Made by a program: the position numbers and the translations under genes
Assembly: GCF_001606025.1 (NCBI RefSeq)
Contig: NZ_CP014945.1
Span: 372,001-436,000, forward strand
Source of the DNA: Psychrobacter alimentarius
Lineage (GTDB): Bacteria > Pseudomonadota > Gammaproteobacteria > Pseudomonadales > Moraxellaceae
DNA length: 64,000 nucleotides
Reading direction: 5' to 3'
The notes under the pieces: model-generated
Seen by the model: only the letters and a program-made list of their open reading frames with translations
The model's database searches: none
Told to the model about the DNA's origin: nothing
Part shown: piece after piece, positions 1-11,191 of the stretch
Numbering within the stretch: position 1 is the first letter of the stretch
Layout: each line of letters starts with the position of its first letter

Positions 1-273
1 TTCTGGCATTTGCCCTTTCATCTCTGTGATATTTGGCCATTTTTGTGCCAGCTCTTCATTGAGCTGAGTGAACATCTCTTGTCCTTTTGGTACTTCATCT
101 TCTGAGAAAATAGCATTGGCCGGACATTCAGGCTCACATAATGCGCAGTCGATACACTCATCAGGATCGATGACAAGGAAGTTTGGGCCTTCATAAAAGC
201 AGTCCACAGGACAGACTTCTACACAGTCGGTGTATTTGCAAAGAATGCAGTTATCTGTAACGACAAAGGTCAT
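1..273 (-). CDS. fdxA: 7Fe ferredoxin FdxA (3' end outside the window)
   Basis: This is a small soluble electron carrier with one 3Fe-4S and one 4Fe-4S cluster. The first 91 residues are visible, read from an ATG at 273, and the reading frame runs off the left edge; family members are about 107 residues. Cluster-binding cysteines are visible in the N-terminal stretch (CILC from Cys9, then Cys17, Cys21 and Cys25) and in the second ferredoxin motif [11 protein letters not shown]. It lies 97 bp downstream of mutS on the same strand, as in pseudomonads, where fdxA follows mutS. The electron donor and acceptor cannot be told from the sequence. The identification is firm; only the C-terminus is missing. 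Confidence 0.93.
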   Translation of the reverse strand, partial: MTFVVTDNCILCKYTDCVEVCPVDCFYEGPNFLVIDPDECIDCALCEPECPANAIFSEDEVPKGQEMFTQLNEELAQKWPNITEMKGQMPE

Positions 274-370
274 AGTAATGTCTACCTGTTATTGATTTGG
301 CTTTTGGCTAAATAGAATAGTCGAAAATAAAGCATATTTTAGCGCTTTTACCTCTATTTGACAATTCCCT

Positions 371-3300
371 TTAATGACTAATGATTTTTTTGAGATGATA
401 TAGAAAATTATGCGCTTGCTTGGGTGTTAGGCTATCAGGATCAATCGCATTTAGCTCATCTTGTAAGTTAAATAGCTGATTTTGTTGTGGAATACCAATC
501 CCCACTTGATTTTGCTCAATAGGCTTTAGATTTACTTTGTCTGCTTCATCATGATGTGCCTGTCCGCTTTTATCCGTTACTGACTTAACTAAGTCATTTT
601 CGTCATCAAGCGGTTTTGTACTATCCGCCTTTAATGTACTCTGATTCAAGTGATCGATACTTAAATTGTCAGCCAAATAGCGTTTGGCATCCTCTAATAC
701 CTGAGCTGGAATACCTGCCATTTTTGCCACATGTAAGCCAAAGCTAGAGCTGGCAGCGCCATCTTTGATTTGATGAAGCAGTAGCAATTGACCATCAATT
801 TCACTAGCAGCGACATGCACATTGCGAATACCGGCAGGTTTGTTTTCAGTGGTATTTACCAATTGTGTCAGCTCAAAATAATGGGTGGCAAATAATGTCA
901 GGCAACCAATTTCTACGAGGCGATTGACGCAAGCATGAGCGATGGCCAAGCCGTCAGTAGTGGCAGTACCGCGTCCGACTTCATCCATCAATACCAGCGA
1001 TTTATTGGTTGCTTGATTCAAGATATTGGCGGTTTCTATCATCTCTACCATAAAAGTAGATTTGCCGCCCGCCAAGTCATCTGCTGAGCCAATACGCGTA
1101 AAGATACGATCAATATCACCGATATGAGCTTGAGCAGCTGGGACAAAGCTACCGCAATGCGCAAGTAGGACAATCAATGCCGTTTGGCGCATATAGGTCG
1201 ATTTACCGCCCATATTGGGGCCTGTAATCATCAGCAGTCGTTCAGGATCTCTGTCATCAGCATTGGTGCTACCCAGCACACAGTCATTGGCGACAAACTG
1301 ACTGGTAGATTGAGCAGAGGTATGCTTATTACTTGCATTTGTAGGATTTAAGGCAGCTTCGACGACGACATGACGACCTTGGCGGATATCGATATGGGTT
1401 TGATTTTTGTTTATAGATTTGCTTTGGTTTCCTGAATCTCCTCCCATGATTGGACGCTGCCAACGATAAGTTGTCGCAAGCTGCGCCCAATTGCTTAGCA
1501 CATCGATTTGGGCAATAGCAGCACTCAGTTGTTGTAGCTCAGCCAAGTTCTCGTTTAGTTGGTTGAGCAGCGCTTGGTACAGCGCTTTCTCACGAGCCAA
1601 TGCCAGAGACTGGGCGCTTAAATACTCCGTCTCGACTTCTTTTAATTCATCAGTAATAAAACGCTCACTACTCTTGAGTGTTTGCCGACGAATAAAATGA
1701 GCAGGGGCATTTTTTGCTTGCATTTTTGGCAATTCGAAATAAAAGCCACTGACTTTATTAAAGCCGACTTTTAGACTAGGGAGTTGGTTGTCCTGACGGG
1801 CTCGCTCTACCATTTCGTCCAATGTTACTTGAATATTGTCATGGAGATGGGTAAGACGATCAAACTCTGCATCATAACCCGCTGCCAACATACCACCATC
1901 GCGAATATGTGCAGGTGGTTCAATGACAATAGCGCGCTCGATTAACTCGGCGGCAGACTGTACCGCTGGCAGCTTGGCAGGCAGTTGCTGCATGAGCATC
2001 GGCAATAGACCAGCGTCTTCATGGTCGATACCTGAGGCTGTCAGCAGCGTGGTAAGCTGGGCGCTACTAGCGATACCATCGGCAAGCTTGCGTAAATCAC
2101 GAGGTTTGGCACTCATCAGCCCGATGCGACTGCTGATTCGCTCAATATCGCCAATGGTATTTAGTGTTTCGCGTAAACTGGTCACCAATGAACTATTTTC
2201 TGAATCTTGATTCGAATTACCATCCGCATTTAATAGAGACGCTATCGCATCTAGACGCATATTGATGCGCGAATGCTGACGCAGTGGACGCTTCATTTGC
2301 TGCACAAGTAAGCGCTTGCCCATTGGCGTTTGGCAATGGTTAAGTACGGATATTAGGGAAGTACCGCTACTACTGACTGGGCTAAATAATTCAAGGTTTT
2401 GCTGACTATTGGCATCGATAATCAAGTAATCATCGCTGTGCTCGACGATCAGCTGATTGACTTGTGGTACATGACGCTGCTGAGTTTGCCGTGCATAATG
2501 AACAAGCGCCGCGCAGCTAGATTGAGCAAGTGGGTTATCCCCAATACCTAGACCATCGAGACGTTGGACCTCAAACTGCTGACACAAGGTGTCGCTGGCA
2601 TGCTCATGATGAAAGTCATTGGCGGCAACTTCTATAATAGGGCAATCAAGATTCTGACGTAACCACAGCATCCAGTTGTCATCGACAGTCTCATTGAGGC
2701 TTTCACTGATGATACATTCACTGGGCGCAAAGCGCGCAAAAACCGTCAGCATCTGGGTTTGCAGACCGTCAATGTCGTCACTAGCAGCATGCAGTGTCTG
2801 CGTGGTCAGCGTGCCAGCCGCCAAATCCATCTGACTGACGGCCGCTTGCAACGGCTGTTTGCTACTGGCTCTTGCAGATGTAATAACGATGTCAATAGCG
2901 ACCACCGTTGGGGTATGGTTGGGCGCAATCAACGCATCATCAGTAATCGTCCCTGCGGTCAACGTTTTGACCACCTCACGGCGCATAATACTGCCTGCTG
3001 TTGATTTGCTTTTGTCTTTTTTCTGCTTATTGCCCATATTAGGAAGGGAAGAATCAGTGTCATCGGCGCTATTACTCGCCGATTCATCGATTTGCTCACA
3101 AACCACAACGGTCTGCCCAGCGGCAATCAAGCGCGCCATGTAACTGTCAGCCGCATGAAAAGGGACACCTGCCATCGCAATGGTATTGCCAGCTTTATCC
3201 GTACCACGGCGTGTCAACGTAATGTCTAGTATCTGGGCAGCACGTTTGGCATCATCAAAAAACAACTCATAAAAATCACCCATCCGGTACAGCAGCAATG

Positions 3301-3505
3301 CTTGAGGATAATTGGCTTTCATGGTCAGATATTGCACCATCATGGGTGTGTGATCAGCTAAATTATAGGTAGCATTACCGATGACCAATCGCTCAGAAGA
3401 TGATTGGTCAGCAGTAGGTTGCTTAGATAATGCATATTCGGATGGTGCAGTTTTTGAGACTTTTTTTGAGGAAGCAGGGTTTTGAGTCAATGGCTTAACG
3501 GTCAT
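371..3505 (-). CDS. mutS: DNA mismatch repair protein MutS
   Basis: MutS recognises mismatches and small loops in DNA and recruits MutL, using ATP binding as a switch. The mismatch-reading Phe-x-Glu motif is at Phe78-Glu80 (GDFYELF), the Walker A motif GPNMGGKST at residues 762-770, and the Walker B region [11 protein letters not shown] follows. At 1044 residues it is about 190 longer than the E. coli protein. The extra length comes from an N-terminal tail of about 50 residues, polar inserts such as the Lys/Ser/Asp-rich stretch near residues 140-170, and a hydrophilic linker before the C-terminal helix. The ATG at 3505 has only a weak upstream AGAGA; a later start is possible because the tail is unlike the family. 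It is transcribed towards fdxA. Confidence 0.97.
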   Translation of the reverse strand: MTVKPLTQNPASSKKVSKTAPSEYALSKQPTADQSSSERLVIGNATYNLADHTPMMVQYLTMKANYPQALLLYRMGDFYELFFDDAKRAAQILDITLTRRGTDKAGNTIAMAGVPFHAADSYMARLIAAGQTVVVCEQIDESASNSADDTDSSLPNMGNKQKKDKSKSTAGSIMRREVVKTLTAGTITDDALIAPNHTPTVVAIDIVITSARASSKQPLQAAVSQMDLAAGTLTTQTLHAASDDIDGLQTQMLTVFARFAPSECIISESLNETVDDNWMLWLRQNLDCPIIEVAANDFHHEHASDTLCQQFEVQRLDGLGIGDNPLAQSSCAALVHYARQTQQRHVPQVNQLIVEHSDDYLIIDANSQQNLELFSPVSSSGTSLISVLNHCQTPMGKRLLVQQMKRPLRQHSRINMRLDAIASLLNADGNSNQDSENSSLVTSLRETLNTIGDIERISSRIGLMSAKPRDLRKLADGIASSAQLTTLLTASGIDHEDAGLLPMLMQQLPAKLPAVQSAAELIERAIVIEPPAHIRDGGMLAAGYDAEFDRLTHLHDNIQVTLDEMVERARQDNQLPSLKVGFNKVSGFYFELPKMQAKNAPAHFIRRQTLKSSERFITDELKEVETEYLSAQSLALAREKALYQALLNQLNENLAELQQLSAAIAQIDVLSNWAQLATTYRWQRPIMGGDSGNQSKSINKNQTHIDIRQGRHVVVEAALNPTNASNKHTSAQSTSQFVANDCVLGSTNADDRDPERLLMITGPNMGGKSTYMRQTALIVLLAHCGSFVPAAQAHIGDIDRIFTRIGSADDLAGGKSTFMVEMIETANILNQATNKSLVLMDEVGRGTATTDGLAIAHACVNRLVEIGCLTLFATHYFELTQLVNTTENKPAGIRNVHVAASEIDGQLLLLHQIKDGAASSSFGLHVAKMAGIPAQVLEDAKRYLADNLSIDHLNQSTLKADSTKPLDDENDLVKSVTDKSGQAHHDEADKVNLKPIEQNQVGIGIPQQNQLFNLQDELNAIDPDSLTPKQAHNFLYHLKKIISH

Positions 3506-4074
3506 GCAAAATCTCTTATAGTGTTTAAATGGTGTTTAAATGAATTTTTATAAATACAGTCATTGTGCTCTACTGAAATACATTTTTCTCACTGGCGGTT
3601 CGTGTGCCTGACAAATATTTCACAAAGTTTATATCAGTAGAATTGTACTTTTTTAAAGCAGATCGACTATATAGTTGAGGTGTTTGAAATTGAATAGATA
3701 ATGGTCAATTTAACCAGGTAATAAAAATAAATCGCAATAATGTGAGGTTATCAGTCAAAGATTAATAGAGCTTCACTAACATGCTATGAAAAATCTCTAT
3801 TGAGAATGAAATCGCGTACATGCATCCTACGATAGAAAAAGTGAATAAATTTAATAGAGTAAGGGCTATTTTAACACGTCCCACTGCATTTTTACGTCGT
3901 CAAATATCTGATTGCTGCCCTTGTATCCATCAGCGTCATAACCATATATAATGACGTCACACTTAATTGGGCGATACTTAATTAGGTAGTACTTAGTCAG
4001 ATGATGACAAGGCGGCAAGCCGAGCGTTGGCTAATGCGCACTAATTATCGAATATTTCCATAGGTCAAAAAATT
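3506..4074. other. Divergent mutS/secA intergenic region
   Basis: This is 569 bp of AT-rich DNA between the divergent mutS and secA genes, with no convincing coding sequence. It should hold both promoters. I see no RNA gene or repeat. Confidence 0.6.
3921..3952 (+). promoter_or_regulatory. Candidate secA promoter
   Basis: TTGTAT at 3921-3926 is followed by a TATATAAT run at 3945-3952. Reading the -10 as TATATA gives an 18-nt spacer; reading it as TATAAT gives 20 nt, which is long. The leader to the secA start would be about 115 nt. This is a by-eye match only. Confidence 0.3.
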
Positions 4075-6855
4075 ATGTTATCAAAGATTATAGGCGGTGT
4101 CGTTGGCACCAAAAACGAGCGCGAATTAAAGCGCATGCGTAAAGTGGTCAGCAAGATCAACGCCCAAGAGGCTACCATACAAGCCCTGTCTGATGAGCAA
4201 TTACAGCAAAAAACCGAAGAGTTTAAGGCGCGTCATCAAAATGGCGAAAGCTTAGATGCGTTATTGCCAGAGGCGTTTGCAGTTTGCCGTGAAGCCTCTT
4301 TACGTATAAATGGTATGCGCCATTATGATGTGCAGCTAATTGGTGGTATCACCTTGCACGAAGGCAAAATCGCTGAGATGAAAACCGGTGAAGGTAAAAC
4401 CCTAATGGGCACCTTGGCCATGTACCTCAATGCCATCAGCGGTAAAGGCGTGCATCTGGTTACCGTCAATGATTATTTGGCTGCGCGTGATGCTGAGTTA
4501 AACCGTCCGTTGTTCAGCTTTTTGGGCATGACCGTTGGCGTGATCTATTCACAACAGCCGCCACAAGAAAAAATCAATGCTTATCAAGCTGATATTACTT
4601 ATGGTACCAACAACGAATACGGTTTTGACTACCTACGCGACAACATGGTTTTTAGTTTGGCTGAGAAAAAGCAGCGTCCGCTAAATTTTTGTATCATTGA
4701 TGAGATTGACTCCATCTTAATTGATGAGGCACGTACGCCACTGATTATTTCGGGTCAAGCCGAAGATTCTTCACGTATGTATGCGCTGATTAATACGATT
4801 ATTCCGTTATTAATCCGATCAAAAGACGAAGAAGCCAACAAGAATAATGAAGAAGAAGATTTCTGGATTGATGAAAAAAATCGCCAGATTGAAATCAGTG
4901 AAAAAGGCTACGAAAAAATCGAGCGCTTCTTAATCGAAGTGGGTGAGCTTGGCGAAAACGAAAGTTTATACAGTCCAAGCCGTCTGCCACTATTGGCACA
5001 CGTACAAGCCGCCATTCGTGCTCATCATGTGTTTGTCAAAAATGTCCATTACATCGTTGATGAAGGCGAAGTGATTATCGTTGATGAAAACACAGGTCGT
5101 ACCATGCCAGGTCGTCGCTGGTCAGAAGGGTTACATCAAGCGGTCGAAGCCAAAGAAAACGTTGAGATTCAAGCGGAAAACCAAACGCTTGCAACCACGA
5201 CATTCCAGAACTATTTCCGTCTGTATGACAAATTATCTGGTATGACAGGTACCGCTGATACCGAAGCGGCTGAATTCAAATCGACTTATGACTTAGATGT
5301 CATTGTGATTCCAACGCATGAGCCGATTGCTCGTATCGATATGGATGACCAAATTTTCTTGACGAAGTTAGGCAAATATAAAGGTATCATTCGCGAGATC
5401 AAAGACATTCAGGCCAAAGGTGCGCCGGTCTTGGTTGGTACAGCGACCATTGAAGCCAGTGAAGAGTTGTCGTATTTGCTCGATCAAGAAGGCGTCAAGC
5501 ACAACGTCCTAAACGCCAAACAGCATGAGCGTGAAGCAGAAATCATCGCTCAAGCAGGTAGCCCAAAATCGGTCACGATTGCCACCAATATGGCGGGTCG
5601 TGGTACGGATATTATCTTGGGTGGTAACTGGCAATCCTTTATCGAAGACATTGATGCCGTCAGTAAGGAAGAGATGCAACGCCTAAAAGCGCAGTGGCAA
5701 GTAAAACATGACCAAGTGGTCGCGGCGGGTGGTTTGCATATCATTGGTTCAGAGCGTCATGAATCACGCCGTATCGATAATCAGCTCCGTGGTCGTGCTG
5801 GTCGTCAGGGTGACCCTGGGATGTCGCGCTTTTTCTTGTCGCTTGAAGATGACTTGATGCGTATTTTCGCAGGCGATCGCGTGGTCAACATGATGCGTGC
5901 GATGGGTTTAAAAGAAGACGAAGCCATTGAGCACAAAATGGTTTCCAAATCGATTGAAAACGCACAAGGTAAAGTTGAGAGCCGCGATTTTGATGCTCGT
6001 AAGAACTTGCTCAAATATGATGATGTGGCCAATGAGCAGCGTAAAGTCATCTATGGTCAGCGCGATGACTTGTTGGCAGAAATGGATTTGCTCGAAGCCA
6101 TTAACGTGATGCACCGTGACGTCTATAATGCCATCATCAGCCAGTTCATTCCGCCAGGGTCTGTTGATGACCAATGGAACGTGGACGGTCTAGAAGATGA
6201 GCTAGAAGACGAGTTCAAGATAACCATGCCGATCAATGATTGGTTGGATGAAGATCGCCGCTTGGATGAAGAAGGGTTGCGCGAAAAAATTATTCAAACT
6301 GCGTTAGATCGTTATCATGGTCGCCGTGAGCAAATGGGTGAAAAAGATGCCGCGCAGCTTGAGCGTCACTTTATGCTACAAAGCCTAGATAAGCACTGGA
6401 AAGAGCATTTAACTCAGATGGATCAGTTGCGTAAAGGGATTCATTTGCGCGGTTATGCGCAAAAAAACCCAGAGCAAGAATACAAGCGTGAATCGTTTGA
6501 ATTGTTCCAAATGATGCTTGGTGCTATTAAATCTGAGACCGTACAAGATTTATCACGTGTGCACATTCCGACTAAAGAAGAGCTAGAAGCGTTAGAAGTG
6601 CAGCAGCGCGAAAATGCGGCTCATATGCAAATGCAGTTTGAGCATGATGAAGTTGATAACTTAGACAGTGGCGCTAATAACCCTGCACCGCAGCCACAAA
6701 ACCGTAGCATGGGCAACGGTATAGCTGCTGCTGGTGCTATGGCAGGCAATGGTGCGAATGAGGCAAATCCATATGCTGGTATGAATATCAGTCGTAACGC
6801 ACCGTGCCCTTGTGGTTCAGGACTTAAGTATAAGCAGTGTCATGGCAAAATTTAA
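4075..6855 (+). CDS. secA: Preprotein translocase ATPase SecA
   Basis: SecA is the motor that pushes unfolded precursor proteins through SecYEG at the inner membrane. At 926 residues it has normal length. The nucleotide-binding fold carries GEGKT at residues 105-109 and the DEAD-type [15 protein letters not shown], with the second helicase half containing [10 protein letters not shown] and [11 protein letters not shown]. The C-terminus after a Gln/Asn/Ala-rich linker is the zinc-binding SecB-contact motif with Cys911, Cys913, Cys922 and His923. It stands alone between its own promoter region and a terminator. No secM-like upstream reading frame was recognised. Confidence 0.98.
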   Translation: MLSKIIGGVVGTKNERELKRMRKVVSKINAQEATIQALSDEQLQQKTEEFKARHQNGESLDALLPEAFAVCREASLRINGMRHYDVQLIGGITLHEGKIAEMKTGEGKTLMGTLAMYLNAISGKGVHLVTVNDYLAARDAELNRPLFSFLGMTVGVIYSQQPPQEKINAYQADITYGTNNEYGFDYLRDNMVFSLAEKKQRPLNFCIIDEIDSILIDEARTPLIISGQAEDSSRMYALINTIIPLLIRSKDEEANKNNEEEDFWIDEKNRQIEISEKGYEKIERFLIEVGELGENESLYSPSRLPLLAHVQAAIRAHHVFVKNVHYIVDEGEVIIVDENTGRTMPGRRWSEGLHQAVEAKENVEIQAENQTLATTTFQNYFRLYDKLSGMTGTADTEAAEFKSTYDLDVIVIPTHEPIARIDMDDQIFLTKLGKYKGIIREIKDIQAKGAPVLVGTATIEASEELSYLLDQEGVKHNVLNAKQHEREAEIIAQAGSPKSVTIATNMAGRGTDIILGGNWQSFIEDIDAVSKEEMQRLKAQWQVKHDQVVAAGGLHIIGSERHESRRIDNQLRGRAGRQGDPGMSRFFLSLEDDLMRIFAGDRVVNMMRAMGLKEDEAIEHKMVSKSIENAQGKVESRDFDARKNLLKYDDVANEQRKVIYGQRDDLLAEMDLLEAINVMHRDVYNAIISQFIPPGSVDDQWNVDGLEDELEDEFKITMPINDWLDEDRRLDEEGLREKIIQTALDRYHGRREQMGEKDAAQLERHFMLQSLDKHWKEHLTQMDQLRKGIHLRGYAQKNPEQEYKRESFELFQMMLGAIKSETVQDLSRVHIPTKEELEALEVQQRENAAHMQMQFEHDEVDNLDSGANNPAPQPQNRSMGNGIAAAGAMAGNGANEANPYAGMNISRNAPCPCGSGLKYKQCHGKI

Positions 6856-6942
6856 TAGCAATCGCTACTTGAGTTTTTGAGATCAGTTAAGTTTTCAAAA
6901 CCAGTATAAACATTGCTAAGCAAAAATGGTTACGCTATGATG

Positions 6943-6977
6943 AAAAGCCCTTATCAATAAGAGATAGGGGCTTTTTT
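6943..6977 (+). terminator. Rho-independent terminator of secA
   Basis: The stem AAAAGCCCTTATC / GATAGGGGCTTTT has a 7-nt loop and runs into a T tract. It lies 88 nt after the secA stop. Confidence 0.85.
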
Positions 6978-7128
6978 GTGACTTACTGAAATCAGCGAGC
7001 AGTTGATAATAGATAAGAAAGCATCGCTTTAAAATCACGGATGGTTTTTAGCGATTGCTTACAAATTCAGCATAGGCGTGTATTTAGGGACGCGCTATAG
7101 TGTTTAACATATTATTCGGGAGAGTGTT

Positions 7129-7674
7129 ATGAACGCAAAATTATTAAAACAGTGGCGTACTTCTGTTGCACTAACAGGTTTATTGGCTGGCGCATTGACC
7201 ATTAGTGCTTGTCAAAAGGAACAAGAAACAGAGCCAAGTTTGGAAGACAGTATCAGTGCTGAGCAATCAGTACCTATGTCTGCAGAGCCTGCCGAACCCA
7301 ATGATGTAGTGGTTGATACTCAAGATCCCTCTCTCAATGAAGTAGCAGATGATACCGCTGCTTCTGTTAATACTGGTGTAAGCCAGATTAATTATTCATG
7401 TTCCCCTGAATTACAGGTTGAAGCGACTTATAAAGACACAGATAATCAAGTGGTCATTGCTACCGCAAATGGCACCACAACCTTGACTAAAACCAACGAC
7501 GCCACCAATCCTGAAGTATTTGGGGTTGAAAATGCCATCGATGGTGGGGAAGGTTTTGTACAATGGCGTGTTGCTCATCAAGATCGTGAAACAGGTGTGA
7601 TGCGGACAGCTGGTGCGAACGCTGAAAATGTCAGTACTTATGAGTGTAAGAGAACAGATGAAGGCACAGTATAA
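7129..7674 (+). CDS. Small lipoprotein with an MliC-like C-terminal domain
   Basis: This is a 181-residue predicted lipoprotein. A positively charged start and hydrophobic stretch lead to the lipobox ISAC, with the lipidated cysteine at position 28. Residues 29-85 are acidic and Ser/Pro-rich, consistent with a flexible linker. The C-terminal 95 residues have a Tyr-x-Cys near the start, a central Trp, and Tyr-x-Cys near the end, a layout resembling the MliC/PliC lysozyme-inhibitor fold with its disulfide. That similarity is weak and was not tested. A GGAGAG ribosome site precedes the ATG. The gene is monocistronic, with terminators on both sides. A role at the outer membrane is inference. Confidence 0.65.
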   Translation: MNAKLLKQWRTSVALTGLLAGALTISACQKEQETEPSLEDSISAEQSVPMSAEPAEPNDVVVDTQDPSLNEVADDTAASVNTGVSQINYSCSPELQVEATYKDTDNQVVIATANGTTTLTKTNDATNPEVFGVENAIDGGEGFVQWRVAHQDRETGVMRTAGANAENVSTYECKRTDEGTV

Positions 7675-7703
7675 ATAAACCGTAGACCACAATGTGATAC
7701 TCA

Positions 7704-7734
7704 TAAAAAAAGCAACGTTCACGTTGCTTTTTTA
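7704..7734. terminator. Bidirectional terminator between convergent genes
   Basis: A near-perfect hairpin with stem AAAAAAGCAACGT / ACGTTGCTTTTTT has A and T tracts on the two sides, so it can stop transcription both from the lipoprotein gene (plus) and from the DUF2382 gene (minus). Confidence 0.85.
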
Positions 7735-7758
7735 TGGAATAGTTAAAATACCAAAAGA

Positions 7759-8367
7759 TTATTTGTTATAAGTAGAATCATTTTCATGATCTAAAAACCC
7801 TTCTTCTTTAACATCAAGCTCTTCGTGTTTTAATGTGACTTGAATGGTGTCAGTATGCGTATGAACCGTTTTACTAATATCAATTTCTTGTACGGTATAC
7901 GTCTCTTTAGTGACGGTGGCTACTTGGCGTGATAGCACAATCTCGATAGGGGCGTCGCCAATCTCAACCTGCTTGTCATTGATAGTAATAACGGCCTTAC
8001 TGTCCAGTGACGGTTCCACATGACGCAAAACATCCTTTTCATCGTAATTTCCAGAAAGTAAATCTTGGCTTTCAGCATCCTGAAACTCAGTACGAACGGT
8101 GATATATTCTTCAACCAGCTCAATGGGCACTTCAATCGTTTTGGTACGTGTGTGTTTAGTGACGGTCACTTTACCGACATCTAAGCGTTCTTTATTGACA
8201 ACTGGGCGCTCTTCTAATAGTTCAAGATAACCAACTTGTCCGCTTTTATTTGCGACATTTTCTTGGTTGGATAATACTTGATCTTCTCTCAAGATATCTT
8301 GAGCCGTTAATGACTCATTTTGTGGCGGAGTATTTAAATTAGGAGTAGTGAAATTATCAGAAGTCAT
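7759..8367 (-). CDS. YsnF/AvaK-type DUF2382 domain protein
   Basis: This is a 202-residue soluble protein without signal peptide or membrane segment. Residues of about 46-190 match the DUF2382 (YsnF/AvaK) pattern, including LELLEERPVVNKERLDVGKV and further pairs of Glu/Thr/Val-rich beta strands. It lacks the PRC-barrel found in the neighbouring upstream gene, with which it shares strand and domain, so the two look like a duplicated pair with partly different architecture. Members elsewhere are stress-associated, but no biochemical activity is established. A hairpin in the 226-bp gap suggests separate transcription from its neighbour. Confidence 0.8.
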   Translation of the reverse strand: MTSDNFTTPNLNTPPQNESLTAQDILREDQVLSNQENVANKSGQVGYLELLEERPVVNKERLDVGKVTVTKHTRTKTIEVPIELVEEYITVRTEFQDAESQDLLSGNYDEKDVLRHVEPSLDSKAVITINDKQVEIGDAPIEIVLSRQVATVTKETYTVQEIDISKTVHTHTDTIQVTLKHEELDVKEEGFLDHENDSTYNK

Positions 8368-8477
8368 CGTGATTTCCTTATTATTATCTATTCAATGAGA
8401 GGTTTACCAAAACGAATTTTCTTACCGTAGAGACATCAGTACCAGAGACATAAGTACCAGCAGTTATAAGCTAAAAC

Positions 8478-8510
8478 ATAAAAAAGACCAGAGACAAGCT
8501 CTGGTCTTAA
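8478..8510 (-). terminator. Terminator of the PRC-barrel/DUF2382 gene
   Basis: The stem AAGACCAGAG / CTCTGGTCTT has a 5-nt loop, and on the minus strand is followed by a run of six T. It lies about 85 nt beyond the stop of the upstream gene. Confidence 0.8.
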
Positions 8511-8593
8511 TCACTGAGTCAAAAACTCAGCTGCTTAGTGAAGTCATAATGTCTTATGTATTTAATTCATAAGACACACGACTTATTAGCCAA

Positions 8594-9442
8594 TTACATA
8601 CCACGAGCGCGGCGTACGTCTTCAGCAGTAATGCCATCACGGTCTACGATATTGCCTTCACGGTCAACCACATTACCATCATTATCGATATCCAATTCTT
8701 CACGCTGAATGGTTTCGACAATTGTCTCAGTGTGACGTTCGGTAGTTTTACCTACGTTCACTTCTTCAGAGACATAAGTTTCTTTACCAACGCGAGCACG
8801 TTCAGCTTCTAGTTGTACTTCAACCGTCTCATTGTCAGCCATGTCACCAATGCGGCGATCTGTTGGACGATCTACATTAGTACGTTGAATATTAGCACGC
8901 TCTTCTTCTAGTTCTACATCGACGTTACGCTCTTCAGTGACCACATGCTTACCAACTTTTACTAGGCCAGCTACGATGCGATCTTTATTAACTGTCAAAC
9001 GCTCTTCTAGTAGCTCTAGTGTGTTTGGTGCTTCGTAGTTATGATCTGCAACTTCCATACGATCTTCCACTGGAATAGTGTCTGCTGTAAATGCTTGACG
9101 ATCTCTTTCATACTGCTCTTTGTAGCTGTACTGATAGTCATGGTCATATACTTCCATGGCTTCTACTTGATCTTTAGTTAAGCTGTCAAAGAATACGTCA
9201 TCTCCCACAATACGAGCCAAACCTGCTGGTACTAGTACTTCTTTAGAGCTGAACCAGCCGCCTGCATCAACAATTAAATAACGAATACGACCAGTAGTGT
9301 CTTCTACCAATGCACCTTCAATTTTACCGATTTTTTCTTCATTAACACCATAAGCAGTTTTGCTAGTTGGATCATAATAGTCATCACCGATAAGGTCGCG
9401 ATGAGTGGCTTGAATATCTTTTAAACGAATTAGTTGGCTCAT
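8594..9442 (-). CDS. PRC-barrel plus DUF2382 (YsnF-type) stress protein
   Basis: This is a 282-residue protein. The N-terminal part, about residues 15-90, reads as a PRC-barrel (IGKIEGALVEDTTGRIRYLI then VLVPAGLARI). Residues of about 145-255 form a DUF2382 domain beginning with LELLEERLTVNKDRI. The tail contains a near-repeat, DGNVVDREGNIVDRDG. A good AGGAAG ribosome site precedes the ATG. This architecture is common in Moraxellaceae and Deinococcus-type stress proteins; the function is unknown and no catalytic residues are evident. It is followed by a second DUF2382 gene on the same strand. Confidence 0.85.
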   Translation of the reverse strand: MSQLIRLKDIQATHRDLIGDDYYDPTSKTAYGVNEEKIGKIEGALVEDTTGRIRYLIVDAGGWFSSKEVLVPAGLARIVGDDVFFDSLTKDQVEAMEVYDHDYQYSYKEQYERDRQAFTADTIPVEDRMEVADHNYEAPNTLELLEERLTVNKDRIVAGLVKVGKHVVTEERNVDVELEEERANIQRTNVDRPTDRRIGDMADNETVEVQLEAERARVGKETYVSEEVNVGKTTERHTETIVETIQREELDIDNDGNVVDREGNIVDRDGITAEDVRRARGM

Positions 9443-9879
9443 TATTTTCTTCCTTTTTTATGAATTATAAATAATAGTTATTGTATAAATATTAAAATTT
9501 TAGTGATTTCTTAATCAAACAGTTCTTTATAAAAATAAAATCCTATCTAAATCAATGTCTGTAAACGTAGCGTTACTAGGTAGTCGCTACCTCAACTTGT
9601 AATTATCGTAACACTGAGATTTTGGATGAGATATATGAGCAAGGTAGCAAAGTGTGGGCTTGCCGTAATTGCGTGTAATAGGCTGTAAGCGCTATAACAT
9701 AGCGAGGGGTATAAGTTAACGCGATTTTACACAGTGAAATGTTTGGCGGTAAAAAAGAGATAGCAGACACAAAAAAACCGCAGTGTAATTTTATACTGCG
9801 GTTTTTAAAATCACGATTGAAGGATAAGGACCGGAATAGTATGTGCTTTTATACTGCAACGGTGTGAAGTTGTTCGTGC
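9443..9879. other. Intergenic region upstream of the DUF2382 gene
   Basis: This is 437 bp without a supported gene. Its right end holds the thiolase terminator, and the left part should hold the promoter of the PRC-barrel gene. I see nothing else. Confidence 0.6.
9773..9806 (-). terminator. Terminator of the thiolase gene
   Basis: The stem AAAAACCGCAGT / ACTGCGGTTTTT with a 10-nt loop ends in a T run on the minus strand, about 75 nt after the thiolase stop. Confidence 0.85.
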
Positions 9880-11061
9880 TTATGGCAATTCAATAGCCAC
9901 CGCAACTGCTTCACCGCCACCAATACATAAAGTCGCCACGCCTTTTTTGCCACCAGTACGCTTCAAAGAGTTAATCAGCGTGACTAAGATACGCGCACCT
10001 GAACAACCCACTGGATGACCTAACGCACAAGCGCCGCCTTCAACGTTTACTTTAGCGTGTTCAATGTTTAGTTCATCCATCGCTGCCATCGTGACCATAG
10101 CAAACGCTTCATTAATCTCCCACAGATCAACATCAGCCACTGACCAACCTGCACCCGCTAAAACTTTTTCAATAGCGCCAATAGGGGCGATGGTAAATTC
10201 GCCTGGGTGACGCGAATTTGAGGCAGTAGCAATGATACGCGCTTGATAATCAAGGCCTTCTGATTTTGCTTGAGATTCTTTCATTAGTACGACCGCTGCG
10301 CCACCATCGGAGATAGAGCTTGCGTTTGCGGCAGTGATGGTGCCATCTTTCGCAAAAGCTGGACGCAAAGTAGGAATACGCTCAGCGTTGGCAAGGGCAG
10401 GCTGCTCATCAGTATCAACCGTTTGTTCGCCTTTACGAGTGCTAAATGTGACTGGCTCAATCTCGTCTTTAAAGTGATTGTCTTTGATAGCTGTTAACGC
10501 ACGATTGAGTGATTCGATGGCAAACGAATCCATCTGCTCACGGGTATAGCCTTTCTCATCGGCCATTTCTTGAGCAAACTTACCCATCAACTTGCCCGTT
10601 TCGGCATCTTCTAAACCGTCTAAGAACATATGGTCTTTGACTTCTTGATGGCCCATACGATAGCCACCGCGCGCGCCTGGCATCAGATATGGCGCATTGG
10701 TCATCGACTCCATACCACCAGCAACTGCTACATTGAAGCTACCTGCTTTGATACCATCGTGTGCTTGCATGACGGCTTTTAGACCAGAACCACAAAGCTT
10801 ATTAATGGTCACAGCACCAGTGGCATCAGGCAGACCAGCTTTACGCATTGCCTGACGTGCAGGACCTTGACCCAAACCTGCGGTCAAGATACAGCCCATG
10901 ATGACTTCATCGATAGTATCAACACTAACGCCTGAACGCTCGACAGCCGCTTTGATAGCAGCAGCACCAAGATCGGTGGCGCTCATATCCTTTAGTGAGC
11001 CTTGGAAGCCGCCCATTGGCGTACGTGCGCCGTTTACAATTACAATTGCATCATTTGACAT
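9880..11061 (-). CDS. Acetyl-CoA C-acetyltransferase (thiolase)
   Basis: This is a thiolase-superfamily enzyme of 393 residues, the usual length for biosynthetic or degradative acetyl-CoA acetyltransferases, which join or split two acetyl-CoA as acetoacetyl-CoA. The nucleophile Cys90 lies in NKLCGSGLKA. The NEAFA motif and the C-terminal GGACALGHPVGCSGAR supply the catalytic His and the second Cys. An AAGGAAT ribosome site precedes the ATG at 11061. No other beta-oxidation or polyhydroxyalkanoate genes lie nearby, so whether it serves ketone, leucine or polymer metabolism cannot be decided (atoB and phaA are both possible symbols). Confidence 0.93.
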   Translation of the reverse strand: MSNDAIVIVNGARTPMGGFQGSLKDMSATDLGAAAIKAAVERSGVSVDTIDEVIMGCILTAGLGQGPARQAMRKAGLPDATGAVTINKLCGSGLKAVMQAHDGIKAGSFNVAVAGGMESMTNAPYLMPGARGGYRMGHQEVKDHMFLDGLEDAETGKLMGKFAQEMADEKGYTREQMDSFAIESLNRALTAIKDNHFKDEIEPVTFSTRKGEQTVDTDEQPALANAERIPTLRPAFAKDGTITAANASSISDGGAAVVLMKESQAKSEGLDYQARIIATASNSRHPGEFTIAPIGAIEKVLAGAGWSVADVDLWEINEAFAMVTMAAMDELNIEHAKVNVEGGACALGHPVGCSGARILVTLINSLKRTGGKKGVATLCIGGGEAVAVAIELP

Positions 11062-11191
11062 CGTTATTCCTTTTTACGTATTTAAATGAAAGTATTTTAC
11101 TTATAGTAAAGGCAAGTGCTGATAAATCAACGTCTGGTTATTAGAAAGCGTTTGCCTAGCTTACTAACAAACAGGGTACTAAAAGTCTGGC

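Noticed and set aside
5550..6174. Minus-strand open frames inside secA
   Set aside because: secA is continuous and strongly conserved here, so these are shadows.
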